The notes below the pieces were generated by a model. That model ran no database searches. It had not been told where the DNA came from and worked only from the letters and a program-made list of their open reading frames with translations. This document shows, piece by piece, positions 13,201 through 25,013 of a stretch of 64,000 bases of DNA. The DNA lies in NCBI GenBank assembly GCA_963662155.1, contig OY759263.1:4170041-4234040 (forward strand). The letters are read 5' to 3'. Each line of letters opens with the position of its first letter. The first letter of the stretch is position 1. The position numbers and the translations under genes are program-made. This stretch comes from Lamellibrachia columna. Taxonomy: Eukaryota; Annelida; Polychaeta; Sabellida; Siboglinidae.

Positions 13201-14107
13201 TACACAAATCCACATACGATTACATATATCAACCTCAAAACATTTGTGATAAAATGTTAACAATATATGTATAAGATAATATGCTTGTATTGAAAGTAAT
13301 GACATGGTGCTTTGGTGGCGTTGCATTGATCAGTTTAAAAAAAATCCCAAGAGCATTGTTTATTTAAAAGAGAACCTGGAAAAATCATAGTAAAGTTATA
13401 CTGTATAATCTGTATTCATAAATATACATTTGAACTGGCAGTTTAAGTTTGAATGTGCACATATATATTCATAGCAATGTCTAGGAAGGTTGCACAGTAC
13501 ATTGAAATTATATAGGTCACTGTGTACATACTGAAGCCTTTCAAGAGAGTGAGTGTGGATTTTTACTGTGATTGGATTAGGGGTGTTATTAAATATTCAA
13601 GTGATGCTATCTGTAATGCGTTTGTTTGTCAGTTCAGTGTTTGTACTTCAAATGTGGATATTCCCATGACTTTTGTGCCATATGCATGCGCACCAGAATT
13701 ATGTATTATGCTTACATTTTTTAGGTATTCAGGAAGGTTTCTGTTGACATATTAGTGATAACAGTTTAATTGTCATTTAAAGATATCTTCAACTTTTATT
13801 TAGCAGTTTGATACTTTTTAGCAATGGATAGAAGTGTATGCATTATATACTGACTGTTTATTATAATTTTTGTCGCCCACTTCTGTAGTTTTGTTATTAT
13901 GTATACCTGTTACAATAGTTTATATGGGGAATGATTAGTGACTTAATGTTAATAGGTTTAATAAAATACATTGTGGAAGGTATCTTATTAAAACTGTACA
14001 ACTCATATTGATTAATAAATTTTAAATGCCTATGTTGGGCCTATTTCAATCTTCATTGGACTTGTTGTTGTTTTGCTTATATATATATATATATATTGGA
14101 CGACAAT

Positions 14108-14286
14108 GTACCGATGATTAGCTGCTCATAGACCGACTGCCTAGTTTTGCCAAAATTAATATGTGTGTGTATGTATATATATACATGTGTGTATATAATA
14201 ATTATATACATATATATGTATATATAATATACACACATTTATCAAAACTAGGCACAGTCGGCGAATGAGCGGCTAATCATCGGTTT
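14108..14286. repeat. Long inverted repeat (about 47-base arms) around TA/TG microsatellite
   Basis: Left arm ACCGATGATTAGCTGCTCAT...CTAGTTTTG (14110-14154) pairs with right arm CAAAACTAG...ATGAGCGGCTAATCATCGGT (14240-14284). The centre is a TGTGTATATA microsatellite. It is adjacent to the right subterminal array of the 7-kb element. Confidence 0.8.
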
Positions 14287-14689
14287 ATAGGCGGCTTCCT
14301 ATCGGCAGCCGCTTATGAGCCGCCCTCGGCCCGATGTTGAGCCGACGGACAAAACTTACATCGGCCCGCAGGCGGATGCTGATGTTGGCCCGATGGAAAA
14401 AAACTACATCGGCCTGCAGGCGGATGCCGATGTTGGCCCGATAAGTTTGCCGATGTTGAGCCGACGGACAAAACTTACATCGGCCCGCAGGCGGATGCCG
14501 ATGTTGGACCGATAAATTTGCCGCCCTCGGGCCGCTGTAGGTGTGCTGGCTGGCCTGGCCTGACCTGACCTGAGAAGAAGATTGGTAAGTTTTGCAACAG
14601 ACCCAGCATAATAATTATGCTAGTCTGCTAGACATTTAATGAACATTTTGTGTTGCTTTAAAACTAAAATTAAATGGTGTTAAACACTC

Positions 14690-15070
14690 TTCACCTTCTT
14701 CCACATAATATCTTAGCAGTGGGGGCCACATCACATTCTTGTCTGCTATCTCAATCACTTGTCTCCATCTCTCTTCATCTTCTCACATTCTCTGTTTTAC
14801 ACACCTGGCTTTTCCAGATCTATCTCCACACTATCATCAACCTTAATTTGTGGTTCTCTCCTACTGTACCACGATTTTCTGTTTTCCATGTTCTCTGTGT
14901 CAATCTCTTTTCACTCATTCTCTGAATGTAGCTTGCATGTCAGTCTTCCTTTTCAGGTGTTTCTTCATTCCAATCTCTTCTCGTAACTCCACCATCCTCC
15001 TGTCATCTTGTTTCGCTCAACATATTCTCCGAACCCAGTTGCTCTCTGTTAACTGTAACTTCTATTCCTG
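14690..15070 (-). mobile_element. LINE 3'-end remnant (weak)
   Basis: On the minus strand the fragment reads KRDWNEETP, MSEKRLTQRTWKT and EDEERWRQVIEIADKN. The acidic-R-W-R-x-V pattern is typical of the C-terminus of several LINE polyproteins. Many frame breaks. Confidence 0.35.
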
Positions 15071-16076
15071 TCTGTCAAGGCAAGTATTCCGAACCCACAT
15101 ATACACAAGCCAGCACCACACATATCCTGTCATCCAATTACAATGGGTGAATACAAAAGTCAAATGCCAATTTACCTACTACAGCCTGTGACTACATTTT
15201 GGATATCTTCTCCCTGAACATGGGTAAAGGAAGACACTGCAGGTAAAATGATGATTTTGTGAGAAATATCATTATGGCATATTTTGCCATATTCACTTTG
15301 TTTAATGTGTTAAATATCAACTAGTTCACTGGTGAAACAAAGCACATGTACATAAATACTTATTTAAGAAATAAAGTTGTCTTGCCAAAAAGATTTTGTG
15401 TTCCTGAAACCATATTTGGAGGAAGCACTTTGCTGGTAGTGATTATGTTAGCCTTATAAAGTTGAATGTTGTATTCAGCCTAAATCTTCTGTACACAAAT
15501 GTTAGGGGAACAGTCTACATAACAAAATGTATGAAACTTAGGAGTTTGTATGCATTATGTGTGTTATATTATTATTTATATTATATAATGTGTTAGACAG
15601 TTTTGTACTGACAAATAAAGTACACGTATACTGTTTCTTAGGTTATGTAAAAATAAATCCACATCAAAACATGATGACTCCCAAATGTGTGTATTGACTT
15701 TCAAAAATGTGTAGTATGCAGAAAACCTGAATATAACCTGTAGTGGGTTGGTACAGCAAGTCTAGCTGGACCTTGAAGCACACAATTGCAGGTTACGCCA
15801 ACAACATGTTCCCATCTACAACTTTTAGCATGCGTGAAAGTCAGTGATCAAACTACTTCAGTGTAAATTGTATGTATTGCTGTGGTTAAAAATGATGACA
15901 ATCTGGTCTGTTGAAGAAAACTGAAAATTTGTACCCAACCATGCAGGAGAGTCAATGGAATGTGTGAAGTTGTCAACTGATTATACCAAACAACACTTCA
16001 AAGGCATGCAGTTGTTTGAAACGTTACTGTAACTACTGGGACATAAATAGTCAAAACACTTTGGGAACAACTATAT

Positions 16077-16184
16077 ATGAATTACCATTTTCTTCAACCA
16101 CAACTATTTTGATAACTCACTCAACATTTCGACTGCCAATAATAATAGTCAAAATAGTTGTGGTTAAAGAAAATCGTAATTCAT
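16077..16184. repeat. 36-base inverted repeat, 34/36 paired
   Basis: Arm 16077-16112 (ATGAATTACCATTTTCTTCA...) and arm 16149-16184 are reverse complements with two mismatches, separated by 36 bases. Probably a small foldback element or MITE. Confidence 0.8.
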
Positions 16185-16683
16185 GTATATATATATATAT
16201 ATATACATATACCAACTTGATGAACATTTTCACAAGGAACAACTATAGTTACATTGTTTAACTACATGTTACATGCAACTAAAATGTTTGACCAAACATT
16301 ACAGTTTGAGTAACCAGCAAGTTTTCCTCATCAGGACATTTAGTGAAGTCAACAACAGACCAGTTGCAGGTGTAAAAATGGTTACACAAACACTTTATTT
16401 CATAATAAGTACAGTTAAATTAAGATATCTGATGAATTTACTCAAGCTCTTTAAGAAGGCAGTGGTTGTCCATAAGTCTTTTACCTAAGTACATATTAGA
16501 TCACATTCAAACATTGCAATGGAAGTTGCATCTTCACCGTAGTGGACAGGATTGATCGTCCAATGTCTAGGTATTCCATGTGTTCAAACCAGATGTACTA
16601 CATAGCCAGTTGTAATGGATAAAACGTTCTGATCTCATTTATTTTATATAAGTGGCTTCCAGTGTAACTAATTTTGTAATTGT

Positions 16684-17227
16684 AATCTCCACACTGAATG
16701 AGACCTGCCTATTTGGTAGTCCTTACATTGAATGTTACCTGCCTACTTGGTAGTCCCCACACTAAATGAGACCTGCCTACTTGGTAGTCCCCACAATGAA
16801 TAAGACCTGTCTACTTGGCAGTCCCCACACTAAATGAGATCTGCCAACTTGGTAGTCCTTACAATGAATAAGACCAGGACCTGGTAGTCCTTACATTGAA
16901 TGTTACCTGCCTACTTGGTAATCCTCACGCTGAATGAGACCTGCCTACTTGGTAGTCCCCACATTAAATGAGACCTGCCTACTTGGTAGTCCCCACAATG
17001 AATAAGACCTGTCTACTTGGCAGTCCCCACACTAAATGAGATCTGCCAACTTGGTAGTCCTTACAATGAATAAGACCAGGACCTGGTCTTATTCATAATG
17101 ATCTGCCTACTTGGCAGTCCCCACATTTAATGACACCTGCCTACTTGGCAGTCCCCACATTTAATGACACCTGCCTACTTGGTAGTCCTCACACTGAATG
17201 AGATCTTACTACTTGGCAGTCCCCACA
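16684..17227. repeat. 34-bp minisatellite in SF3B6 copy B 3'UTR (expanded)
   Basis: Same unit as at 333-668 but about sixteen copies. A block of several units has been duplicated: the ACCAGGACCTGGTAGTCC hybrid near 16873 shows a crossover within the array. The 15-base palindrome recurs at 17066-17096. Confidence 0.85.
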
Positions 17228-17303
17228 CTGTCAACTAGTCAATTGGGTGTTGCCATGGAAACTGTCACATAAGAGACAAACAAAGAGTCATATATTTCAC
17301 TGG

Positions 17304-20300
17304 TCATTTCTTATCGGGCGTACTCAGTCCATACTTCTGTTTCATGTGGTCAAGATCTTCTTGTTTCTTTTGCTGGTCAAGCTTCTTGTAGGCCTGCACA
17401 GAAAATGAGTCCAGTTAGCATTTCTTTGAAAATTCTGTTTAAATCGGTCACAATATATTTCATGGCCAGTAAAGACACAACAAATACTAATAAATTAGTT
17501 CATAGTCAGTATACATTAGGGGGAGATATAGCAGCTGTAATTGTTTTTTTTTAAATACTCTAAATGTAGTAATGCCACATTTTGATAGCTACATGTACGT
17601 TTCCTATTAAAGTTCATTTTAGAACATTTTACATACCTCTAAATTATTTTTATTTGTGAAGAAAGTATGCTCCTAATGAATGTACATTAATATGAACAAT
17701 CTGTTGACAACTTTAGCAAATGAACACTGATTTTGGAGTTGCCTAACCCTCTTGTTTTGATGCTCCTCTGAGCTAGGTTTTCCAATAGAAGTTTTCTTAT
17801 TATCTTTGTTATTAAATACATGGAATGACTGTAATGAAGAGTAAACAATTAGTAATTGGGGGCCACTGCCACTGACCTTGTTAGGCTGGTAGTACAGGAC
17901 GACGAGGTACCGGTTGCACACGTTGAAGCCCGACAAGTGGTCACAGGCATTCTTTGCATCAAAGATGTCCTCGTACACCACAAACGCTGTCCCTCTCGTC
18001 TCCTGCGTTGTTCCTCTGCAATGTGCAATAAGTGTGCAATATAGTGTTGAACAGACACAACAAACCAGTTACTGTATTTATTAGTGCTATGTTTACCTTA
18101 GATAAGTTAAAGGTGCACTGCAGGCCATAGAATAGTATTAATTACTTAACATTTTGGTACACTGATAATGTAAAATGTTAAGTTTTGTCTCAAAATATAT
18201 ATAACTCTTCGTAGATCGCCCGGTAGTGATATTTCTTTTAATACCCCCACACTGCCAGCAAAAATGTTTTATAAATGACTGCGTGATCAACTTTAATCTT
18301 ATGTAGGAGAAAATAATTACAATTTATCAATCTATAGTGATACCTGCTCAAGCAACCACCTAAATTAAATTAGAGTGCAATGATAAAGACATGAACTAAA
18401 CATGTTTGTAGGAAAATAGCTTAATGAAATTATCATTTCATAACAACTGTTGAATCTAGTCGTCATGACAACTGTTGAATCTAGTCGTCGTGACAACTGT
18501 TGAATCTAGTCGTCGTGACAACTATTGAATCTAGTCGTCATGACCATCATTGTATGGCACAGCTTTTAAGGCACTAACATTTTATATAAAAACATTTTAC
18601 AGATTGAATGTTGCTGCCCGAAACAGAATGACTAAAGTCATTGTTTCCATTTTTTTTCTTTAGTTTGAAATCATTTCCAGAAAACTTACACCCGGATCTG
18701 TCTGATGGCGCCGTACTTGCCAAAGATATCGTACATTTCCTCTGCAGTGATCTTGTAAGGCAGGTTCTTAATGTAGAGAATCCTGTTGACCTCTGGCGGT
18801 AGCCGAACCTGAGAAAACAAGACAGCAATGTTTTAGTTTATCATTATAAAAACTGGGCACCAGTTTACTGGTACAATGCAACCCTACTAAGACTATTGAA
18901 GTTGAAGAAGAACCTTTTGAAACATGTAATGATTGGCCAATTTGTATTAGTGACCTAGTTTCCAACAAATGACAAAACATGTTCCAAAAATGGGATCGAC
19001 TGCATGACAATTCAGTGTAAACATGGTCATCACCATCGACCATATAGTTTTTGTTCTATGTAAGACTTTGCCTCATTTTGACATCATGCTAAGGGATAGA
19101 ATTTAGCCTAAAATTAGTGGCCAGTCGGACCCCCATTTTTCAGAATCTAGGGGTGTTCCACCAAAATTAGGGGCTCAGTTGTTTGCATGAAAAAAGCCAA
19201 AATAAAAATGTTTCCCCACCTGGGATATATGTGCTCAAAAGTATTAGTCATTTAAAATTATATCGTTGATCAAATAACTAATAAAATGAAATGCTATTTT
19301 GGCCAATTTCATGGACATGAACAATCAGGGATGAGAATGGAATTTTTTATTTCCAACTGAAAATTAGCTGTGAAATTCTGAAATCATTTTGTTTTGAGAA
19401 TGATATGGTCTTAAAATATGTTTTATCCCCAACTTTATGCTAATGGCAGTATTACAAGTGAAATCCATAACTAATTACAAAAGCCTAGAATAATTATCAA
19501 CCATAACACGTCAAAGTATACAACTGATAAAACCATAGCTTTATGACTTTGAGTGACAATAAGTCATTGTTGGGACTTCACAGAAGCAGTCGATCAGTCA
19601 AACAAAGTTACAAACATTAACTCTTTATCCCAGAGGCCCATCCAAAATAAGCCTCCTAGTTCCCAAGCAGATTTGCTTTCACACCAATTTCATGCTTTTT
19701 GTCTGAACACTTCTAGTTCATATATTCGTTATACTTTATGTGTCAGCAAGTACCATAAACTATATATGAAATGAAAGCTAATTAAATCATTTTTTGAATG
19801 GTGTGACTTTTAGAAATTTAGCTCCATTTTAACTTTACCATATGTTTTTATGTTTGGGTTCATAAAAAAAAATTATATATAAAACTACAGTCTACTTCAG
19901 ATGCAATGACATCGATTCATTATTTTTTAGCTGCAAGTATCAGTAATTGAAACCTGATTCAAATGGTAAAAGAATTATAAAAAACAATTATCCATTACAA
20001 AGTTAAGGTATATTTTATCAAATCGTAATGACCAAAAATCACAAAACATGTCACTATTTCAACTTTAATACGTGTTATACTAGTGACCACAAACACAAGC
20101 TTAAGATGTGTCTAACATTTATTTCAACTTTTTATTTTTTAGCCATTGATTGGTTGTTTGGTCATCAGTCAGCCAATTAAAATGCGTTTTGCATCGAAAA
20201 CATGTTTCTTTCCTATTGTCAAGCGGTATTGGACGAGCAAATCAATTATTGACCAATCAAGTTTAAGTTTTCTCAGGCAACCTTTTGACTCCCATAAAAA

Positions 20301-23300
20301 TTAAGAAATCACTGGTAATGCCTCTTAATTGGATTAGTAAATTCAGGTAATGCACACGTGCTATGTCTTTTAGACAGGGCTGGGTCCAATTATGTAATTG
20401 TAATTGATTACAGCAAAATTGTGTAATTGTAATTGATTATGGTTTTGAAATTTTGCTGTAATTGTTATATTCTGTATAACTGAAAATTTATTTCAATTAC
20501 AATCAATTACAGTACGCTTTATATCACAAACTACCTGAACGAATTGTCACAAAAAAAATAATTTAAGTCTCACATGAGTTGAAAATCAAGACTAATAATA
20601 ACACCTGCTTATATATTTATATTTCAGTTACAGTATTCACTGTCTGGTTGGTACTGGTCAGTGGTGCTAGTGGTGGGTAGCCTTAGCGATTAGCCTTTTC
20701 AATAAGTTGGTAACAGCCAGGAAGCAATAAACAATGCACAGACATTGTCAGACAAAGGCTAAGCTGGTATTCAAACAACATGGAGAGACCTGTAGCCTGA
20801 TATTGCTTCAGAATATATCAGCTCTGTGAAACATTGCAGAGTTAGCAAGCCAATTACACCCCTTGTGTTATGGAGGACTGGAGACAGGTCAGGTGGCAAG
20901 GACCGTTTATATGGACTCTCTCCCCATTCCCAACACAAAGCAAAGGGCAGACCAATTAAGAATGTTAGCTTAGAGCAGGAGCTACAACCTCAAAGTAAAC
21001 ACATCATACCCTATTATTAGTATTTTCTGAAGAAAAATGTAAGAAACGCACACAGATAAATGTCTATAAAACTAGAAAGGATGCTTAGAGAAGAACTACA
21101 AATAAATATTGTATTATGGCCGGTGGGATTTTGTAAAAAAAATTTGTATTTTGTCCTGTGGGGTTTTGTTCACTTTTCATATTTTGTGATTTTGTCTGTA
21201 AGGAATATGTCCTGTAGGATTATGTCTGGATACTGCATTGTATTTTGATATAAAGAAAATATGTTGTAAACTGCTATCTTTTTATTTAGTATAATTCAAA
21301 GTCACAATTCAACAAAATGTACAAACATTACCGTTATATTTGTTTATTAATTGTGTAAAAAAAAATTAAATTCAGCAAAATGTGCAAAAATACATAATTA
21401 ACAAATGCTGAATATATTTGGTTCTGCATAATGTAATTGTAATTGAAACAGTGTAACTGTAATTGATTTGGACAATTATGACTGTAATTGTAATTGAAAT
21501 AAAAAATTTAATGTAATTGTAATTGATATAATTTTGTGTAACTGGACCCAGCCCTGCTTTTAGACGCACCGATATCATAGATTTTGTTGGGGGATCCTGC
21601 ATTGGGTGTCAGATGTTTCGGCCCATAACGGGTTCAGCCCATGGGCCGAACCAACCAACATCGCGACCAGTGAACTGTTTTCGCGCACATGGGCCGAACC
21701 ACCCATGTATGCAACCAGTGCCAATGAATTCTAACTGGGAAATCCTGTTGGATGGCATGGTCTGCTCTTGTGTCGAAATGCGTTCAACATTCCTAAGTAA
21801 ACATTGTGCAACAACACACCAGATTGATTGAAAACTGCCAACACTACTACAAATAAAATCATGATATATATATATCCATAGACTCATCCACACACCCGTC
21901 CACCCATCTTTTGGATGGTTTGGACGGGTAAAGATTTATCTTGGAAAGGTTGGATGGGCTAGCCCATCCATGTCGTTTTTATAATCTGACATACCCAACG
22001 CAATGCTGACTACAACATGTGGTAAATTCAGTTGACTGGCAAATTCAGACTGTGAGAAATAGGTCAAACCAATATCATTTTCTTGGAAGTGGGCCGAGCG
22101 AGCGAGCCGCCCGCCAGTAATTACATTGTATCCACCTGCCACTCAACATCTTTGATGTGTGTGGGGAAACCCAAAACAAACAGAATTTAACGATTTTACA
22201 TGTTTCTATATAAAACATCATAAAAACAATACTGCGCAACATATTTGATTCATGTTTGCTTTATGTTAAAGCTTACACATATGGCTACATTTGTCCCACT
22301 GGATATAGGGACATTCAGCCACACATAAATTATCTAGTAGCAGGGTGAAATATGTTTATTTTTTGCTTTCTGTTTTGATACTCATTTATAAAATCGTCAA
22401 TGTTTGACATGCTTCTACACAAAACGTGATGCAAACAAAACTGTTTACAACATATTTGATTCATGTTTACTTTATGTTAAAGCTTACACATATGGTTACA
22501 TTTGTCCTACTGGATATAAGCAGGGATCGAACTTAACGCGCTCCCTTGCCCGAGGCGAGTACAAATTCCTGGGGATGAGTAACCTTTGGCCTGCACTAGT
22601 CCCCCGGGCGAGTTGCTATTTTCCACTCGTTTTGTAACAATATAAATGCAAGCAATTTGAATTAGACGTACATACATCAACGTAACACTTTGTATAAAAA
22701 AATTAAATGTTTAATCTTCGTTCCCGATATATCCGATTTCGTAAACGAGCAGCCACTACTCGTTGCAACGTAGTCGAAAATCCGTGCACACGGGTGCAAA
22801 TATAGTAACTTTTACCCGTCAACATCATCACTGACATTGATGATGACTTTGATGAGTCGGAGATGGATGAAGATGCAGTTGCCCAAATCCTGAAAGATTC
22901 CATTCACTGACACTGCCTGGGGACATTGTGGAGGACTCGAGAGTCGAGTCATGCGGCCGTTGAAAACGTCCAGAACCTCGGGATCTGATTTAGTACAAAT
23001 TTTCATAAAATAATTACGTTGCACCGTCAATTATGAAATTGATATTTATTTGTTGATTTTATGTTTAAGGAGAATTGCAGGTCAACATACAAATTTTCAT
23101 AAAAAAAGGTCGCTTTTTGATGATGTCCACCAAAAATGGGGACTAGTGATTTTTCATGGGGATGAGTAACATATTAAGGCTACTAGTCCCCCTGGCGAAT
23201 GGGTTAAATTTCTTAATTTCGACCCCTGGATATAGGGGCATTCAGCCACTCATAAATTATCTAGTAGCAGGGTGAAATGTTTTTTTTGCTTTCTTTGTTT

Positions 23301-24859
23301 GCTACTCATTTAAAAATCATCAACGTTTGACATGGTTCTACATAAAACATGATGCAAACAACTGTTCAAAATATTTGATTCAGGTTTGCTTTACTGTATA
23401 GCTTACATCTTTAGCTACATTTTCACCACTGGATGTAGGGACATGCAACCACTCAAAATTTGTTTGGGAGCAGGGTGAAGTTGGTCTATCTTTGCTTTCA
23501 GTTGTGATTAAATAAAATTTCAGATAGTAATGTTCCCATGATTACATAATGTGTTGTAGTCATTATCATTATATTGTAGAAAATAGGATCTTAGCAACCA
23601 ACAAAATGATACTTCATTCATACTTTTATGATGATAATTAGCAAAGCTATGATGCTTTAATTGCGGGTGGGACAGTATTCCCAGGCACTGAATGGACTCG
23701 TGTTACAAGACTGTATCTTTGTTTGTCAGTTGTTATTTTGAATCATTAATGATTATTATTTATGATGCACACTATATACAGGTAAATGTATTGATAGTTA
23801 CCCCTGTCTGTTAAGACTTAGTTATAATGATTATGTAAGCAAATATATATATATATATATATCGTATTGTTATAGCTTGATTACATACATTATACTTACA
23901 TTTTTGATCGTGCAACAGAGCGCGCGCACGCATTTTGTTAAATTCTCAAAACATTTTGGACTGGCAAATTTTTTATCCTGGATGTAAATATCTGTGTTGT
24001 ATTCCCTGTATATATATGTGTTGCATTGTAACATATATATATATATTTGTACCCTATATATATATATTTGTACCCTATATATATATATATATAATATATA
24101 TATATATACAGTGTACAAATATATATATTATTACAATACAACATAAATTATTACTTTTATTCATGGACATTTCCTTTAGACATGAATTACTTCAGTTTGG
24201 GTCATTATTTTAATATGTCAAGCACTTTCCGTTATTTTATTGATATTGCTCTATAATAATTACATATTATTATTTTGTTAGCATGTGAGCATGTACGTAT
24301 GTTTCTGTGTGCAATCATAATTTCCTTTTTTATCCAACCAAGCCGTGCGCCGAAATGACTATTCTTAGAATTCCGCTACTAGAATGGGCCGAATCGACCG
24401 TAGCTGAATTCAATAGCGACACAGTGTTCAGTGAAGTGGGCCGAACCATCTGTCTGTGTGGACCGAAACAACTAGGCCGACCCATCCGTCGGTGTAGGCC
24501 GAACCCATCACGGGTCGAACCATCCGGGACCCCATGCAATGAATATAGTGGTCTGCGGACGCCGCGATTTATATTATCGCTATGTGCGTCGCAAAAGTGC
24601 GCAAAAACACAATATTTTTACGTGGAATGATGTGGAATTGGTTACCGTGGAATTAATGCAATTCTATAGAAAAATAGGGAAGAATGTTGTCTGGTGGCGT
24701 AAATAATTTACTGAAACTTGTGAACTAATTATCGCCTACATTCTTTTGTGCAATATTTTGGGCGAAATGTCTAAGTATGTTACCTTAGGTATGTGAGATA
24801 TGAAATACAATACGTCATGTAAAACTTACGTTCTGTTTTCTTCCCATAGCCATTGCCAT
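17304..24859 (-). CDS. SF3B6: SF3B6 (SF3b14/p14) splicing factor, copy B, 4 exons
   Basis: Second complete SF3B6 gene in the duplicated segment. Exons are 24830-24859, 18690-18808, 17877-18015 and 17304-17393, with the same lengths, phases and splice sites as copy A. Across the 378 coding bases I count three differences from copy A: a synonymous change in the PPEV codons of exon 2, a synonymous AAG/AAA in exon 4, and one replacement, Glu123 to Asp, three residues from the C-terminus. RNP1, RNP2 and Tyr22 are unchanged. Intron 1 is larger because the TIR element here (21598-24538) carries 2.4 kb more than in copy A. Intron 2 lacks 833 bases present in copy A (1844-2676). The region upstream of exon 1 keeps an NRF1 palindrome and an ETS-type motif that copy A lacks, so I infer that this is the more likely expressed copy. 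Confidence 0.95.
18443..18543. repeat. 25-bp tandem repeat, four copies (copy B)
   Basis: Counterpart of 2758-2859 in SF3B6 copy B intron 2. It also has four copies, with different single-base variants in individual units. Confidence 0.8.
20375..21556. mobile_element. Non-autonomous hAT-type element, copy B
   Basis: Same element at the same site in the second SF3B6 copy, with the same CTTTTAGA duplication at 20367-20374 and 21557-21564. It was therefore inserted before the segment was duplicated. Confidence 0.92.
22188..23517. repeat. About three ~200-bp tandem units, split by an hAT insertion
   Basis: Units share CACATATGGCTACATTTGTC, then CTGGATATAGGGACATTCAG, then TCTAGTAGCAGGGTGAAAT. 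Unit 1 is about 22188-22396. Unit 2 begins about 22397, is interrupted at 22520 and resumes at 23229. Unit 3 is about 23320-23517. Confidence 0.65.
22521..23228. mobile_element. hAT-type MITE, 708 bp
   Basis: Termini CAGGGATCGAACTTAA and, as reverse complement of the right end, CAGGGGTCGAAATTAA. Flanks GATATAAG (22513-22520) and GATATAGG (23229-23236) are an 8-bp duplication with one mismatch. It splits a tandem unit that is uninterrupted next door, confirming insertion. A short acidic reading frame ([16 protein letters not shown]) near 22830-22905 is unassigned. Confidence 0.85.
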
Positions 24860-24984
24860 TTTGTTCAGTTATTATGTTTTAAATGTACGAACAACTAAAC
24901 ACGCCGTACAAAAACCAATGGCCGTGGCTACGCGTACGTGAGCCGTATCTTTAGACCTCGAGTCTAAAAGTACGGCAGTCATTC

Positions 24985-25013
24985 TGCGCATGCGCATATC
25001 TTTGGATTTCCGG
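24985..25013 (-). promoter_or_regulatory. NRF1 palindrome and ETS-type motif upstream of SF3B6 copy B
   Basis: TGCGCATGCGCA at 24985-24996 is a perfect NRF1 consensus, about 125 bases upstream of the SF3B6 start codon. TTTCCGG at 25007-25013 is an ETS-type core. NRF1 plus ETS is usual for constitutive animal housekeeping promoters. The segment is absent from copy A. Confidence 0.6.

Larger units (their letters stand above)
7572..14553. mobile_element. Large TIR-flanked insertion, family unknown
   Basis: The left end CCAGCCAGCAC, then CGGCCCGAGGGCGG, matches the reverse complement of the right end with the same two blocks and the same spacing. Subterminal CATCGGCCCGCAGGCGGATG units (about 14320-14520) form a tandem array of roughly 60-100 bp on the right side. 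The interior holds a CR1-type LINE (8437-12060), a CCATGG repeat (12745-12895) and a long palindrome (14108-14286). I see no recognisable transposase. The left end coincides with the breakpoint of duplication copy A, so no clean target duplication can be shown. It could instead be two solo MITEs of one family bracketing unrelated DNA. Confidence 0.5.
14554..16356. other. Spacer between 7-kb element and SF3B6 copy B
   Basis: No gene recognised. Contents are a LINE remnant (14690-15070), unassigned AT-rich DNA, and the hairpin at 16077-16184 with a following TA microsatellite. Confidence 0.6.
21598..24538. mobile_element. TIR element, long form (copy B)
   Basis: Same ends as 6029-6544 but with 2.45 kb more in the middle. 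That middle contains a tandem array of about 200-bp units (22188-23517), an inserted hAT MITE (22521-23228) and TA-rich microsatellite. Either copy A is an internal deletion or copy B gained sequence. Confidence 0.5.

Noticed and set aside
22830..22905. Acidic frame inside the 708-bp hAT MITE as a captured host exon
   Set aside because: Short, without recognisable homology or splice sites; cannot be supported by eye.
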